Made by a program: the position numbers and the translations under genes. The notes beneath the pieces are model-generated. The model was given only the letters and a program-made list of their open reading frames with translations, was not told where the DNA came from and searched no databases. Shown piece after piece: positions 27,580 to 36,728 of a stretch of DNA of 64,000 nucleotides (position 1 is the first letter of the stretch; every line of letters starts with the position of its first letter). The DNA comes from Roseovarius sp. Pro17 (GTDB lineage: Bacteria > Pseudomonadota > Alphaproteobacteria > Rhodobacterales > Rhodobacteraceae): assembly GCF_035599575.1 (NCBI RefSeq), contig NZ_CP141179.1, forward strand, positions 1,116,001 through 1,180,000, written 5' to 3'.

Positions 27580-27649
27580 TTGCGGACGCGTTCTATGGCA
27601 ATTGCGGACCAAAACCTGTCAATTGCGGCAAATTTGCATGCATCTGACA
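27580..27649 (-). repeat. Transposon end on the cargo side with TnsB-type sites
   Basis: Read inward on the minus strand: TGTCAGATGC, then GCCGCAA at 27623-27629, TCCGCAA at 27602-27608 and TCCGCAA at 27580-27586. The 20-bp site at 27580-27599 (minus strand GCCATAGAACGCGTCCGCAA) matches the site at 5475-5494 at 18 of 20 positions. Nothing else is seen in the roughly 300 bases between here and the start of the 354-aa gene. Confidence 0.8.
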
Positions 27650-27654
27650 TAACC
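27650..27654. repeat. Target site duplication, second copy (TAACC)
   Basis: Identical to 5356-5360 and directly adjacent to the transposon end. The insertion point is 15 bases from the stop codon of the glycosyltransferase-like gene. Confidence 0.9.
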
Positions 27655-27669
27655 CCTTGAACAGTCGTC

Positions 27670-28542
27670 TTAAAACCACTGACCGGGCTCCATCAGACCC
27701 AGATCCAGCAACTGGCGCGAATGCCACTCGAACTGCGCTGAGTTGTGCCATTTGAATGTCGGGATATCGAAGGTCGAGCCGGGATTTCTCTTGAGCGCCT
27801 TGGCTGTACGGAACGACGCGATGGCTGCGGTCAGGTTGTTATGCCAGGGGCAGGCATACGTGTTGTACTCTTCGTCCGAGAACGTGTGGCCCTCACGTAG
27901 GGTCAGGCCCGGTTTGCTGCGGAACAGCGCGATGCGGTCGATGTTGCGGCGAGGGGCCGGGATATGCTCTTCGTAACGCCAGCGCAGACCGCCGAAGAAG
28001 TCCAACTGACGCTCTTTGGGGTGATGTTGATTGTTTGGATCGGGTCGCGCCAGCGCATAGTAACCGGACCGGTCCAGCCATGCATCCTCCAGCGACACCG
28101 CGTCCTTGTGGCGATCCAGATCGCCTGCATAGACGTCGACGACATAGGTCAGCATCGCATCGCGGCGCTCTTCGGTGTGATAATGCAATAACTCGCCGAT
28201 GCTGCGCGTTTCGCAGAATGGGTAGAAAAGATATTCGGCGTTAAAGCAGTAATACATCCAACTTCCAGCAGGGACAGCGGCGATCAACGCATTGACCGCG
28301 CTGATATGCCCATCCACGCCCGCCGTATCATGATCGACGCGCACTACCTCGGCCGCGATATCACCCGGCAGGTCAAACGTGGCTGGCATCAGCGCAACGA
28401 CTTTGGCAAAGTTGAGCGCGATGTGGTGGCGCAAGGTGCTGTCCAGTTCGACGTCGTCCTCAGCAAAGATCAGCGCGATCGGTCCCTTGGCCAGATGCGC
28501 GGCGCCATTGGCACAAAGATTTCGGACAGATGTGTAATGCAT
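27670..28542 (-). CDS. Putative glycosyltransferase-like protein, 290 aa
   Basis: Family assignment is weak. The early segment PIALIFAEDDVELDSTLRHH has a DD-x-E-type acidic cluster after a strand, as in GT-A nucleotide-sugar enzymes. Many aromatic and His residues follow, and the C-terminus is rich in Trp and His. No membrane helix or signal. ATG 28542 is chosen; a TTG 27 bases upstream is possible. It is divergent from miaB and converges on fabI, whose intergenic space now holds the transposon; its stop lies 15 bases from the insertion. Confidence 0.55.
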   Translation of the reverse strand: MHYTSVRNLCANGAAHLAKGPIALIFAEDDVELDSTLRHHIALNFAKVVALMPATFDLPGDIAAEVVRVDHDTAGVDGHISAVNALIAAVPAGSWMYYCFNAEYLFYPFCETRSIGELLHYHTEERRDAMLTYVVDVYAGDLDRHKDAVSLEDAWLDRSGYYALARPDPNNQHHPKERQLDFFGGLRWRYEEHIPAPRRNIDRIALFRSKPGLTLREGHTFSDEEYNTYACPWHNNLTAAIASFRTAKALKRNPGSTFDIPTFKWHNSAQFEWHSRQLLDLGLMEPGQWF

Positions 28543-28654
28543 ACCGCTCTTTTCGATTTTTCGCGCCAAGGTCGGTCAAATCGCCGCGCATTGCAAGATG
28601 GGGCGGCTGTGATATAGGCACGAGTCACCCACGCGCATACACCGGAGGCCCGAC

Positions 28655-29977
28655 ATGGCCGAGCCCAAGAAGCTCTACATCAAGACATATGGATGTCAGA
28701 TGAACGTCTACGATTCCGAGCGTATGGCCGAGGCGATGGGCGGCGCGGGCTATACCGAGGTCGCGAGCGCCGATGAGGCGGACATGATCCTCTTGAACAC
28801 CTGCCACATCCGCGAGAAGGCCGCCGAGAAGGTCTATTCCGAGCTTGGACGGTTTCGTGACCTCAAGGACGCCAAGCCCGGTCTGAAGATTGGCGTCGCA
28901 GGCTGCGTTGCGCAGGCCGAAGGCGCCGAGATCATGCGCCGCCAGCCCTTGGTGGATCTGGTCGTCGGTCCGCAAAGCTATCATCGCCTGCCCGAGATGG
29001 AGGCGAAAGTGCAGCAGGGTGGCACCGCGCTGGACACTGATTTTCCCGAAGAGGACAAATTCGAAAAGCTGGCCCGACGTCCCAAGGCTAGGCGCGGCCC
29101 GACCGCGTTCCTGACCGTGCAGGAGGGCTGTGACAAGTTTTGCGCCTTTTGCGTCGTGCCTTATACGCGCGGCTCCGAGGTTAGCCGCCCGGCTATGCGC
29201 GTCATCGACGAGGCCAAGGATCTGGTCGAACGGGGCGTGCGTGAAATCACCCTACTGGGCCAGAACGTCAACGCCTATCACGGGGCAGGGCCCAAGGGCG
29301 ACGACTGGACGCTGGCCCAGTTGATCTGGGCGCTGGCCGAGGTCGACGGGCTGGAGCGTATCCGATTTACCACCAGCCATCCCAACGACATGGGCGACGA
29401 TCTGATCGAGGCGCATGGCAATTGCGCCAAGCTGATGCCGTATCTGCATCTGCCGGTCCAATCTGGCAGCGATCGGATTCTCAAGCGCATGAACCGCAGC
29501 CATACCGCCGACAGCTACATTCGCCTGATCGAGCGTATCCGCCAAGCGCGGCCCGACATGCTGCTGTCGGGCGATTTCATCGTCGGATTTCCCGAAGAGA
29601 CCGAAGAAGATTTTCGCGCGACGCTGCAATTGATCGAAGAGGTCCGCTATGGTCAGGCCTATTCGTTCAAATATTCGACCCGACCCGGCACCCCCGCCGC
29701 CGAGCGTGCGCAGGTGGACGGCGATGCGGCGAGCGAACGTCTGCACCGGCTGCAAACTCTTTTGACCCGCCAGCAGCGCGAAATTCAGGAGGGCATGGTT
29801 GGCCGTGAGGTTGACGTGCTCTTTGAGCGGGCAGGGCGGCAGCCGGGCCAGATGGTGGGCAAGTCGCAATATCTGCATGCGGTGCATGTCACCGCACCAG
29901 ACGCTGCGCCCGGTGATATGGCGCGTGTGAGGGTCGTGGAAACGAGCACGAATTCGTTGGGCGGCGCGCTGATCTGA
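28655..29977 (+). CDS. miaB: tRNA-2-methylthio-N6-dimethylallyladenosine synthase MiaB
   Basis: A 440-aa radical-SAM methylthiotransferase that adds the 2-methylthio group to i6A37 of tRNAs. The N-terminal cluster ligands lie in [22 protein letters not shown] and [10 protein letters not shown]. The radical-SAM cluster motif is [21 protein letters not shown] domain is at the C-terminus ([18 protein letters not shown]). Length is normal. It is transcribed away from the glycosyltransferase-like gene from an 112-base gap. Confidence 0.95.
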   Translation: MAEPKKLYIKTYGCQMNVYDSERMAEAMGGAGYTEVASADEADMILLNTCHIREKAAEKVYSELGRFRDLKDAKPGLKIGVAGCVAQAEGAEIMRRQPLVDLVVGPQSYHRLPEMEAKVQQGGTALDTDFPEEDKFEKLARRPKARRGPTAFLTVQEGCDKFCAFCVVPYTRGSEVSRPAMRVIDEAKDLVERGVREITLLGQNVNAYHGAGPKGDDWTLAQLIWALAEVDGLERIRFTTSHPNDMGDDLIEAHGNCAKLMPYLHLPVQSGSDRILKRMNRSHTADSYIRLIERIRQARPDMLLSGDFIVGFPEETEEDFRATLQLIEEVRYGQAYSFKYSTRPGTPAAERAQVDGDAASERLHRLQTLLTRQQREIQEGMVGREVDVLFERAGRQPGQMVGKSQYLHAVHVTAPDAAPGDMARVRVVETSTNSLGGALI

Positions 29978-30201
29978 TTACTTCGTCGGCGCATCGGCTG
30001 TTTTCAGATGCAGGGCGCGACCCCCCGCATGTGGTGCGCTTGCGTGCCAAACCAACGATACCTTGCCTCATCACTCTGAACTTGCGCGTGTTTATGCTTC
30101 ACAATGTCGGCATAACTGCTAGGGTTCGTGCGCAATATTGTGTCTGGTTGATGCTAATTTCTGGCATTTTTCAGATGGGGGAACAGTAAAGGGGTTTGGT
30201 A

Positions 30202-30792
30202 GTGACAGAAAGACTTTCAAGGTCGGTGCGCAAGGTCATGGGAGCATGTGCTGCCATCGCCTTGGGCGGGGCTGTCGCGGTAACGGGTATGATGTCGGGC
30301 GGGGCCGCATTGGCCCAGCAGGTTACGGTGATCGGCGAAACCTATATCCCGACGATCTGGGTCGATCCGGACGGCTGCGAACATTGGGTCATGGATGACG
30401 GCTGGGAGGGCTATATGTCGCCCCACACCAACCGTCAGGGCATTCCGGTTTGCCGCCGGGGCAATGTCTGCGGCGTGATAAACTCTGACCAATACTTTCG
30501 CACCGACAGCGCGAATATCAGCGCGCGGGGACGTCAGCATCTGGTCAATTTCTTTCGCCAGACCGGCGCTGTGTCCTATATCATCACCGGTCACACCGAT
30601 AGCCGTGCCTCGGATGAATACAATATGAACCTGTCGCTGCGTCGTGCCAATTCGGTCGCGCGTCTCGCTCAGCAAAGCGGTGTGCGCATTGCCGACGTGC
30701 GCGGTTACGGTGAGCGGATGCCAAAGGCGTCCAACAACACGGCCGCCGGGATGCAGCAGAACCGCCGCGTCGAAATCATCTGTATCCGCTGA
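30202..30792 (+). CDS. OmpA-family protein with W-DP-GC-HW domain
   Basis: A 196-aa exported protein. A signal peptide covers about residues 1-40 (AAIALGGAVAVTGMMSGGAALAQ). A short domain follows with WVDPDGCEHWVMDDGWEGYM. The C-terminal OmpA-like peptidoglycan-binding domain has VSYIITGHTDSRASDEYNM and ends NRRVEIICIR. GTG 30202 is chosen because AAAGGGG lies seven bases before it. The gene after it encodes a lipoprotein with the same middle motif, 12 bases on, so they form an operon acting in the cell envelope. Confidence 0.85.
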   Translation: MTERLSRSVRKVMGACAAIALGGAVAVTGMMSGGAALAQQVTVIGETYIPTIWVDPDGCEHWVMDDGWEGYMSPHTNRQGIPVCRRGNVCGVINSDQYFRTDSANISARGRQHLVNFFRQTGAVSYIITGHTDSRASDEYNMNLSLRRANSVARLAQQSGVRIADVRGYGERMPKASNNTAAGMQQNRRVEIICIR

Positions 30793-30804
30793 GGAGGGCG
30801 TTCA

Positions 30805-31098
30805 ATGAAAAGCGTTAAAATCGTGGCTCTTCTTTGTGCGGCAGTTGCATTGGCTGCATGCGAGCAAACAGCGAGTGACAAGACCGTCGACCGCGGCTTT
30901 GATTCCAAACACCTGAGCCAGCTGAAGGCCGGTGTCTGGATTGATCCCAACGGCTGCGATCACTGGATCATCGACGATGGCGTCGAAGGATATTTGTCGG
31001 CGCGACTCGACAAATACGGCAAGCCGGTCTGTTCGGGCTCTGCCCCGCCCAACACGGCGACCGGGCCATTCAAGAGCGGCTCGGCCCTCTCGGGATGA
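30805..31098 (+). CDS. Small lipoprotein sharing the W-DP-GC-HW motif
   Basis: A 97-aa lipoprotein. The lipobox is LAAC at residues 16-19 (VALAACEQTA). The mature part carries WIDPNGCDHWIIDDGVEGYL, the same pattern as in the OmpA-family protein upstream, so the two are partial paralogues. The C-terminus is short and rich in Ser, Pro and Gly. GAGGAGGG-like bases (gaggagggcgttca) precede the ATG. Function is unknown; outer-membrane anchoring is expected. Confidence 0.8.
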   Translation: MKSVKIVALLCAAVALAACEQTASDKTVDRGFDSKHLSQLKAGVWIDPNGCDHWIIDDGVEGYLSARLDKYGKPVCSGSAPPNTATGPFKSGSALSG

Positions 31099-31241
31099 AT
31101 TTGAGCGGTTCGCCGTTTCACGAGGATGCCTGACGGAGCGGCGTTTTTGCGCTTTGCAGTCGGTTGGCGCTTGTCTTTGGCGTTCCTTCTTGAAACCATG
31201 ACCCAGAAATCATTTTTGACGAACGCGAGGCGGAAACACGA

Positions 31242-32249
31242 TTGGCCAGCACAACAAAGCCCGGCGCACCCGAAGTCAATGATCTGCATCATCAGACCAT
31301 CGAATTCCCCGACAACTTTCTGCTGATTGACCTCTGCGGTGAACATGACCGCAATCTGGCCGAGATCGAGAATACGCTGGACGTTCAGATCCTGCGGCGC
31401 GGAAACCATCTGGCCGTGCATGGCGAGGAGGGGCAGGTAGCCGAGGCCGTCCAGGTGCTTGAGGCGCTCTATCAGCGGCTGGAGACCGGCAAAGAGGTCG
31501 CCCATGGCGATATCGACCGCGAGCTGCGCATGGGCGGCAGCGAGGCGTCAATCCCCCCCGATCCGAACTATCAGCTAGAGATGTTCAAAGGCGGCCGAGT
31601 CGAGATCAAGACCCGCAAAAAGCTGGTCGAACCACGCACCGAGGCCCAGAAGGCCTATGTGCGCAGCCTCTTTGAAAAGGAACTGGCCTTTGGTATCGGC
31701 CCCGCCGGCACGGGCAAGACTTATCTGGCCGTCGCAGTGGGCGTGTCGATGTTCATCGAGGGGCACGTGGATCGAATCATCCTGTCGCGCCCTGCCGTCG
31801 AGGCGGGCGAGAAACTGGGCTATCTGCCCGGCGACATGAAGGACAAGGTCGATCCCTACATGCAGCCGCTCTATGACGCGCTGAATGATTTTCTGCCGGG
31901 CAAGCAACTGGCCAAGCTGATCGAGGACAAAAAGATCGAGATCGCGCCGCTGGCTTTCATGCGAGGCCGCACGCTATCGCGTGCCTACGTGGTGCTGGAC
32001 GAGGCGCAGAACGCAACCACGATGCAGATGAAGATGTTCCTGACGCGCCTCGGCGAAGGCAGCCGTATGGTGGTGACGGGGGATCGCACTCAGATCGACC
32101 TGCCGCGCGGTGTGGCATCGGGCCTGCATGACGCAGAGCGCCTGCTTAATTCGATCCCCAAGATCGGCTTTAACTACTTTACCGCCAAGGACGTCGTGCG
32201 CCACCCGCTGGTCGCCGCAATCATCGAGGCATATGAGGCGGATGGCTAA
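31242..32249 (+). CDS. phoH: PhoH-like ATPase
   Basis: A 335-aa cytosolic P-loop ATPase of the PhoH/YbeZ family, linked to RNA metabolism together with YbeY. Walker A is GIGPAGTGKTYLAVAV; Walker B is YVVLDEAQNATTMQMK. A KH-like N-terminal part precedes it. TTG 31242 is the best start: no in-frame ATG lies nearby and GAGGCGG lies upstream. It is followed by ybeY, corC and lnt, the standard order in proteobacteria. Confidence 0.92.
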   Translation: MASTTKPGAPEVNDLHHQTIEFPDNFLLIDLCGEHDRNLAEIENTLDVQILRRGNHLAVHGEEGQVAEAVQVLEALYQRLETGKEVAHGDIDRELRMGGSEASIPPDPNYQLEMFKGGRVEIKTRKKLVEPRTEAQKAYVRSLFEKELAFGIGPAGTGKTYLAVAVGVSMFIEGHVDRIILSRPAVEAGEKLGYLPGDMKDKVDPYMQPLYDALNDFLPGKQLAKLIEDKKIEIAPLAFMRGRTLSRAYVVLDEAQNATTMQMKMFLTRLGEGSRMVVTGDRTQIDLPRGVASGLHDAERLLNSIPKIGFNYFTAKDVVRHPLVAAIIEAYEADG

Positions 32250-32318
32250 ACACCCGAAAACCGTGCGGAAAATGGATATTTTCCGTGTCGGACTGTGGGC
32301 GCAGTCCGGAACCGCGCC

Positions 32319-32813
32319 ATGCTGATCGACGTCATGACAGAGGACCGCCGCTGGCGCGCTCTGGACCTCAATGCGCTGGCCGACCGTGCGGCAGAGGCAA
32401 CGCTGACGCATCTGGGGCTGAATGCGGACGATTTCGAAATTAGCCTGCTGGCCTGCAACGATACCCGCATTGCCGTGCTCAACGAGGATTTTCGGGGCAG
32501 GCCGCAGCCGACCAACGTGCTTAGCTGGCCCAGCGTCGAGCGCGGTGCGGATCGCCCCGGCGGCGTGCCTGACCTGCCACGTCCCGGCCCTGATGCAGAA
32601 CTGGGCGACATTGCCATTGCCTATGAGACCTGCGCCGCCGAGGCCGAGGCGGGCGGCAAACCGCTGAGCGATCATACGACGCATCTGATCGTCCATGCGG
32701 TCCTGCATCTATTGGGTTATGATCACATTCGTGACGAAGATGCCACGTTGATGGAGACCTGTGAGGTTGCCATCCTTGGCAAACTGGGCATACCTGACCC
32801 ATATAGACCGTGA
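32319..32813 (+). CDS. ybeY: Endoribonuclease YbeY
   Basis: A 164-aa metal-dependent RNase needed for 16S rRNA 3'-end maturation and ribosome quality control. The zinc motif H-x3-H-x5-H is in HAVLHLLGYDH. RPQPTNVLSWP is the conserved preceding strand. ATG 32319 is preferred over an upstream GTG at 32295, which adds non-conserved residues. Lies between phoH and corC. Confidence 0.93.
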   Translation: MLIDVMTEDRRWRALDLNALADRAAEATLTHLGLNADDFEISLLACNDTRIAVLNEDFRGRPQPTNVLSWPSVERGADRPGGVPDLPRPGPDAELGDIAIAYETCAAEAEAGGKPLSDHTTHLIVHAVLHLLGYDHIRDEDATLMETCEVAILGKLGIPDPYRP

Positions 32814-32865
32814 TGGGCGGGCGCTGAGGCGCACCCGCTTCTACAAGCATTTGGATGAAAGACGC

Positions 32866-33765
32866 ATGGGCGACAGTACCGACAGTTCCTCTAGCGCAGC
32901 GCATGGCGCGCTGCCCGAGAGGCCAGTAGTGGACGACGACGAAAGTAACGGATTTTTCAAGCGCATATTCGGCGCTTTCAGCCCGTCCGACACCGATTCC
33001 GGCACGGATGACGGCAGCAACGAGACCGCCGAGCGTCACGGGCAGGGCCTGATCAACCTGCGCGACAAGGTGGTCGAGGATGTCGCTATCCCAAAGGCCG
33101 ACATCGTATCAATCCCCGCCACAATCACGCAGGGCGAACTGGTTCATGTGTTCCGCGACAGTGGCATGACCCGCTTGCCGGTCTATGAGGGCACGCTGGA
33201 TTCGCCCATCGGCTTTGTCCACCTCAAGGATTTCGCGCTGCGCCACGGCTTTAACGGGGACGCCGAGGATGCGTTTTCGCTGGCCGACATGCTGCGCCCG
33301 CTACTTTATGTGCCGCCGTCGATGCGGATCGGCATTCTGCTGCAAAAGATGCAGAGCGACCGGCGACACATGGCGTTGGTTATTGATGAATATGGCGGCG
33401 TCGATGGCCTCGTCACCATCGAGGATCTGATCGAGCAGGTGCTGGGCGAGATCGAGGACGAACATGACATCGGCGAGGACGACTACTGGACCGAGGAAAA
33501 GCCGGGCTGCTACATCGCGCTGGCCAAGACCCCGCTGGAAGAGTTCGAGGCGCAGATCGGCCAGTCGCTGACTGATGTCGACATCGTGGACGAGGAAGAG
33601 ATCGACACGCTGGGCGGTCTGGTCTTTATGCTGCTAGGCCGCGTGCCGGTGCGCGGCGAGGTGGTCGAGCATCCCAGCGGCATCGTTTTCGAGGTGGTCG
33701 AGGCCGATCCACGCCGGATCAAGCGTTTGCGCGTGCGCGTGCCTTATGCGGGCAGCCATGCCTGA
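32866..33765 (+). CDS. corC: CorC/HlyC-family CBS protein
   Basis: A 299-aa cytosolic protein with an acidic Ser-rich N-terminus, a pair of CBS domains (about 65-195, including SGMTRLPVYEGT and LVIDEYGGVDGLVTIEDLIE) and a C-terminal transporter-associated domain (about 215-295). It lacks the DUF21 membrane domain found in the full-length relatives. Linked in other bacteria to magnesium/cobalt efflux. ATG 32866 fits the family start; the upstream extension overlaps ybeY. Its stop overlaps the lnt start. Confidence 0.88.
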   Translation: MGDSTDSSSSAAHGALPERPVVDDDESNGFFKRIFGAFSPSDTDSGTDDGSNETAERHGQGLINLRDKVVEDVAIPKADIVSIPATITQGELVHVFRDSGMTRLPVYEGTLDSPIGFVHLKDFALRHGFNGDAEDAFSLADMLRPLLYVPPSMRIGILLQKMQSDRRHMALVIDEYGGVDGLVTIEDLIEQVLGEIEDEHDIGEDDYWTEEKPGCYIALAKTPLEEFEAQIGQSLTDVDIVDEEEIDTLGGLVFMLLGRVPVRGEVVEHPSGIVFEVVEADPRRIKRLRVRVPYAGSHA

Positions 33766-35269
33766 CATGGCGTCGTGGCTGGGCGCGCGATCGCCTCGCA
33801 TCTTGGCGGTGATCGCCTTCATTCTGGGCGCAGTGGCTGCGCTGGGACAGGCGCCGTGGTCGCTTTGGCCGCTTTCGATTCTGGCCTTTGGGGGGCTGTT
33901 CGGCTGTTTTACCGCGGCGCGCACTGTCCGCCGCGCGGCGTGGACAGGTCTTGCAGGCGGGGCCGGGTATTTTGCTGTCGCGCTCAGCTGGATCGTCGAG
34001 CCATTTCTGGTCGATGTGGCGCGCCACGGATGGATGGCGCCATTCGCGCTGGTCCTTATTTCGGTTGGGTTTGCCCTGTTCTGGGCGGGGGCGCAGGCCA
34101 TCGCGCGCGCCTTGGGTGGCGGTGCATGGGTCTGGACCAGTGTCCTGACACTTTCCGAGGCGTTGCGCGGTTGGCTCTGGACCGGATTTCCATGGGCGCA
34201 GCCGGGGCATGTGTGGATTTCGACACCCATGCTACGCTGGAGTGCATATGGCGGTGCGTTGCCTCTGACCTTTCTGCTTCTTATCACCGGGGCTGCGATC
34301 TGGCATTGTGCGCAGGGGCGCTGGCGCTCTGGCGCAATAGGCCTGGGTGTGACCATTGCACTGCTGATCGGCGGCGGCATGATGCCCGGTGCGCCCCGGC
34401 CCACTGCGGACGCGCCCGTTGTGCGCCTCGTACAACCCAACGTGCCACAGGATGAGAAATGGGATCCTGACCGGATGGGGTTTTACTTCGACCGGCAGAT
34501 GGCCTTTACCGCTGCGGGTGCCGTGCCCGATCTGATCGTCTGGCCCGAAACCGCGCTGCCTGTGCTGCTGAACCGCGCGGACGGGGTAATCGCGCAGATC
34601 GCACAGACCGCTCGCGGCGCGCCGGTTGTTCTGGGTGTGCAGCGGGCCGAGGACGCGCGTTACTACAATTCGCTTTTGCTGCTGGATGGGCAGGGTCGGC
34701 AGGCGGCACTTTATGACAAGCATCATCTGGTGCCGTTCGGGGAATACATGCCGCTGGGCAATTTCATGGCCCGGTTCGGTATACGCGGCCTCGCACAGCA
34801 GAGCGGCTATGGCTATTCGGCAGGGCCGGGTCCGCAGCTGATCGATATGGGCGCGCTGGGCAGCGCGCTGCCGCTGATCTGCTACGAGGGTGTGTTCGCG
34901 CGCGACGTGGCGGGCGCGCCGGGAAGGGCCGATTTCCTGCTGCTGATAACCAATGACGCATGGTTCGGGAAGCTGTCAGGCCCTTACCAGCACTTGGCGC
35001 AGGCCCGCCTGCGCAGTGTCGAGCAAGGGTTACCGATGATCCGCGCCGCCAATACCGGCGTCTCGGCGATGATTGACGCCGCCGGGCAAATCATCGCACA
35101 GATCCCGCTGGGCGAGGCGGGGTATCTGGACACGCCTCTACCTCCGACGGGGGCGCCTACGCTCTATTCGCGCACGGGCGATTTGCCGTCCTTGCTGCTG
35201 CTGTTCCTATTCGCCGCCGCGCCTGCCGGGCTGCATAGGCGCAGAATTGCACGTGCTGCGCGCGGATAG
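33758..35269 (+). CDS. lnt: Apolipoprotein N-acyltransferase
   Basis: A 503-aa inner-membrane enzyme that adds the third acyl chain to lipoproteins. Several hydrophobic helices span about 15-210. A nitrilase-like periplasmic domain follows, with catalytic Glu in VWPETALPVL, Lys in LYDKHHLVPFGEY and Cys in LPLICYEGVF. A last helix (LLLLFLFAAAPAG) ends the protein. ATG 33758 overlaps the corC stop; an in-frame ATG at 33746 is possible. Confidence 0.93.
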   Translation: MPDMASWLGARSPRILAVIAFILGAVAALGQAPWSLWPLSILAFGGLFGCFTAARTVRRAAWTGLAGGAGYFAVALSWIVEPFLVDVARHGWMAPFALVLISVGFALFWAGAQAIARALGGGAWVWTSVLTLSEALRGWLWTGFPWAQPGHVWISTPMLRWSAYGGALPLTFLLLITGAAIWHCAQGRWRSGAIGLGVTIALLIGGGMMPGAPRPTADAPVVRLVQPNVPQDEKWDPDRMGFYFDRQMAFTAAGAVPDLIVWPETALPVLLNRADGVIAQIAQTARGAPVVLGVQRAEDARYYNSLLLLDGQGRQAALYDKHHLVPFGEYMPLGNFMARFGIRGLAQQSGYGYSAGPGPQLIDMGALGSALPLICYEGVFARDVAGAPGRADFLLLITNDAWFGKLSGPYQHLAQARLRSVEQGLPMIRAANTGVSAMIDAAGQIIAQIPLGEAGYLDTPLPPTGAPTLYSRTGDLPSLLLLFLFAAAPAGLHRRRIARAARG

Positions 35270-35310
35270 CGATTGACCTTTGCCGAGAGCACGGTCTACC
35301 CAAAGAGGCA

Positions 35311-35357
35311 CCCGTCGCAACGGCTTCCTGGCGCGACGGGATATCACAATGGAGCGA
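35311..35357 (+). promoter_or_regulatory. SAM/SAH riboswitch controlling metK
   Basis: The stem CCCGTCGC/GCGACGGG (35311-35318 with 35333-35340) closes the loop AACGGCTTCCTGGC, and GGAGCG at 35351-35356 can pair with the loop GCTTCC as a pseudoknot. This is the layout of the compact SAM/SAH class known upstream of metK in Rhodobacterales. The pseudoknot covers the metK ribosome-binding site, so ligand binding should block translation. Confidence 0.85.
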
Positions 35358-35362
35358 CCTCA

Positions 35363-36565
35363 ATGGCACGACAGAATTACACGCTGACCTCCGAGTCCGT
35401 CTCGGAAGGGCATCCCGACAAGGTGTGCGACCGCATATCCGACGCAATCCTCGACGCATTCCTGACCGAAGAGCCGGAGGCGCGCGTCGCCGCCGAAGCC
35501 TTTGCCACCACCAACCGGGTGATAATTGGCGGTGAAGTGCGCCTGTCCGACGAAGACAAGCTGATCAAGCTGCGCGATAGCATGGCCGGTGTCGTGCGCG
35601 AGTGCGTCAAGGATATCGGCTATGAGCAGGACAAGTTTAACTGGAAAACACTGGAGGTGACGAACCTTTTGCATGCGCAGTCCAAGGATATCGCGCAAGG
35701 CGTCGACGCATCGGGCAACAAGGATGAGGGCGCAGGCGATCAGGGTATCATGTTCGGTTACGCCACGACCGAGACCAGCGATCTTATGCCCGCACCGATC
35801 CAGTATAGCCACGCGATCCTGCGCCGGCTGGCCGAGGTGCGCAAAGACGGCACCGAGCCGCTGTTGCTGCCTGACGCCAAGAGCCAGCTGTCGGTCGTTT
35901 ATGAGAACGGAAAACCGTCGCATATCAGCTCGGTCGTGCTGAGCACCCAGCACGAGCAGTTTGCCAACAAATCCGATGGCAAGGAATTGACCCCAAGAGA
36001 CGTGCGCGACATCGTGGAGCCCTACATTCACCTAGTCTTGCCCGACGGCTGGCTGCGCGATGATACCGTATGGCACGTCAATCCGACCGGTGTTTTTGTC
36101 ATCGGAGGCCCCGACGGCGATGCTGGCCTTACGGGTCGCAAGATCATCGTCGATACCTATGGCGGCGCGGCCCCGCATGGCGGCGGCGCGTTTTCGGGTA
36201 AGGATCCGACCAAGGTCGACCGCTCGGCCGCCTATGCCGCGCGCTATCTCGCCAAGAACGTCGTGGCCGCAGGTCTGGCCGAGAAATGCACGATCCAGTT
36301 GAGCTATGCGATCGGGGTGTCCGAACCGCTGTCGATCTATGCCGACACGCATGGCACCGGCGAGGTCGATCCGGCCGCGATCGAAAAGGCAATCCGCGAG
36401 TGCATGGACCTCAGCCCGCGCGGCATCCGCCAGCATCTATCGCTGAATCAGGCGATTTATCAGCGCACCGCCGCATACGGTCATTTCGGTCGCGCACCCG
36501 AAAGCGATGGCGGCTTCAGTTGGGAGCGCACCAATCTGGTGGACAAGCTGCTGTCTTGCCTCTGA
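35363..36565 (+). CDS. metK: S-adenosylmethionine synthetase
   Basis: A 400-aa enzyme that makes SAM from ATP and methionine. Visible motifs are [20 protein letters not shown] near the start, [12 protein letters not shown] (ATP/methionine binding) and the P-loop-like [22 protein letters not shown] 35363 starts directly after the riboswitch; a longer upstream frame would run through the riboswitch and is not accepted. Expression should be lowered when SAM or SAH is high. Confidence 0.96.
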   Translation: MARQNYTLTSESVSEGHPDKVCDRISDAILDAFLTEEPEARVAAEAFATTNRVIIGGEVRLSDEDKLIKLRDSMAGVVRECVKDIGYEQDKFNWKTLEVTNLLHAQSKDIAQGVDASGNKDEGAGDQGIMFGYATTETSDLMPAPIQYSHAILRRLAEVRKDGTEPLLLPDAKSQLSVVYENGKPSHISSVVLSTQHEQFANKSDGKELTPRDVRDIVEPYIHLVLPDGWLRDDTVWHVNPTGVFVIGGPDGDAGLTGRKIIVDTYGGAAPHGGGAFSGKDPTKVDRSAAYAARYLAKNVVAAGLAEKCTIQLSYAIGVSEPLSIYADTHGTGEVDPAAIEKAIRECMDLSPRGIRQHLSLNQAIYQRTAAYGHFGRAPESDGGFSWERTNLVDKLLSCL

Positions 36566-36610
36566 GTTCGGCTTAACAGGAATGCGCTGGCGGATACGTC
36601 GGCCTTTTTC

Positions 36611-36647
36611 CACGCGGCGGCCCTGACCAGGCCGCCGTGTTGCGTTT
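36611..36647 (+). terminator. Probable terminator after metK
   Basis: GGCGGCC pairs with GGCCGCC around CTGACCA, with AC/GT closing pairs, then TTGCGTTT. The T run is broken, so efficiency is uncertain. Confidence 0.5.
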
Positions 36648-36728
36648 GGCTGGTGCCTGCGCGAATGTCCGGTGGGGCGCTATTGGCGATCTTGCGCGTC
36701 CGGGCTGGCCGGGATAGAGCCTGCGGCC

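Larger units (their letters stand above)
5361..27649. mobile_element. Complete Tn7-like transposon with defence cargo, 22.3 kb
   Basis: Both boundaries are visible. The 5361 end begins TGTCATGTGC and the 27649 end, read on the minus strand, begins TGTCAGATGC; both continue to a CCGCAA motif about 20 bases in. A second pair of 20-bp sites (5475-5494 and 27580-27599) matches at 18 of 20 positions in inverted orientation. The element is bounded by a perfect TAACC duplication. It contains tnsA, tnsB, tnsC and a tniQ/tnsD-like gene, plus restriction-like and AIPR modules. Base composition is clearly richer in A+T than the flanks. It sits between converging fabI and a glycosyltransferase-like gene. 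Confidence 0.92.

Noticed and set aside
5361..27649. Prophage or integrative conjugative element
   Set aside because: No integrase of tyrosine or serine type, no phage structural or conjugation genes; the ends and tns genes explain the insertion.
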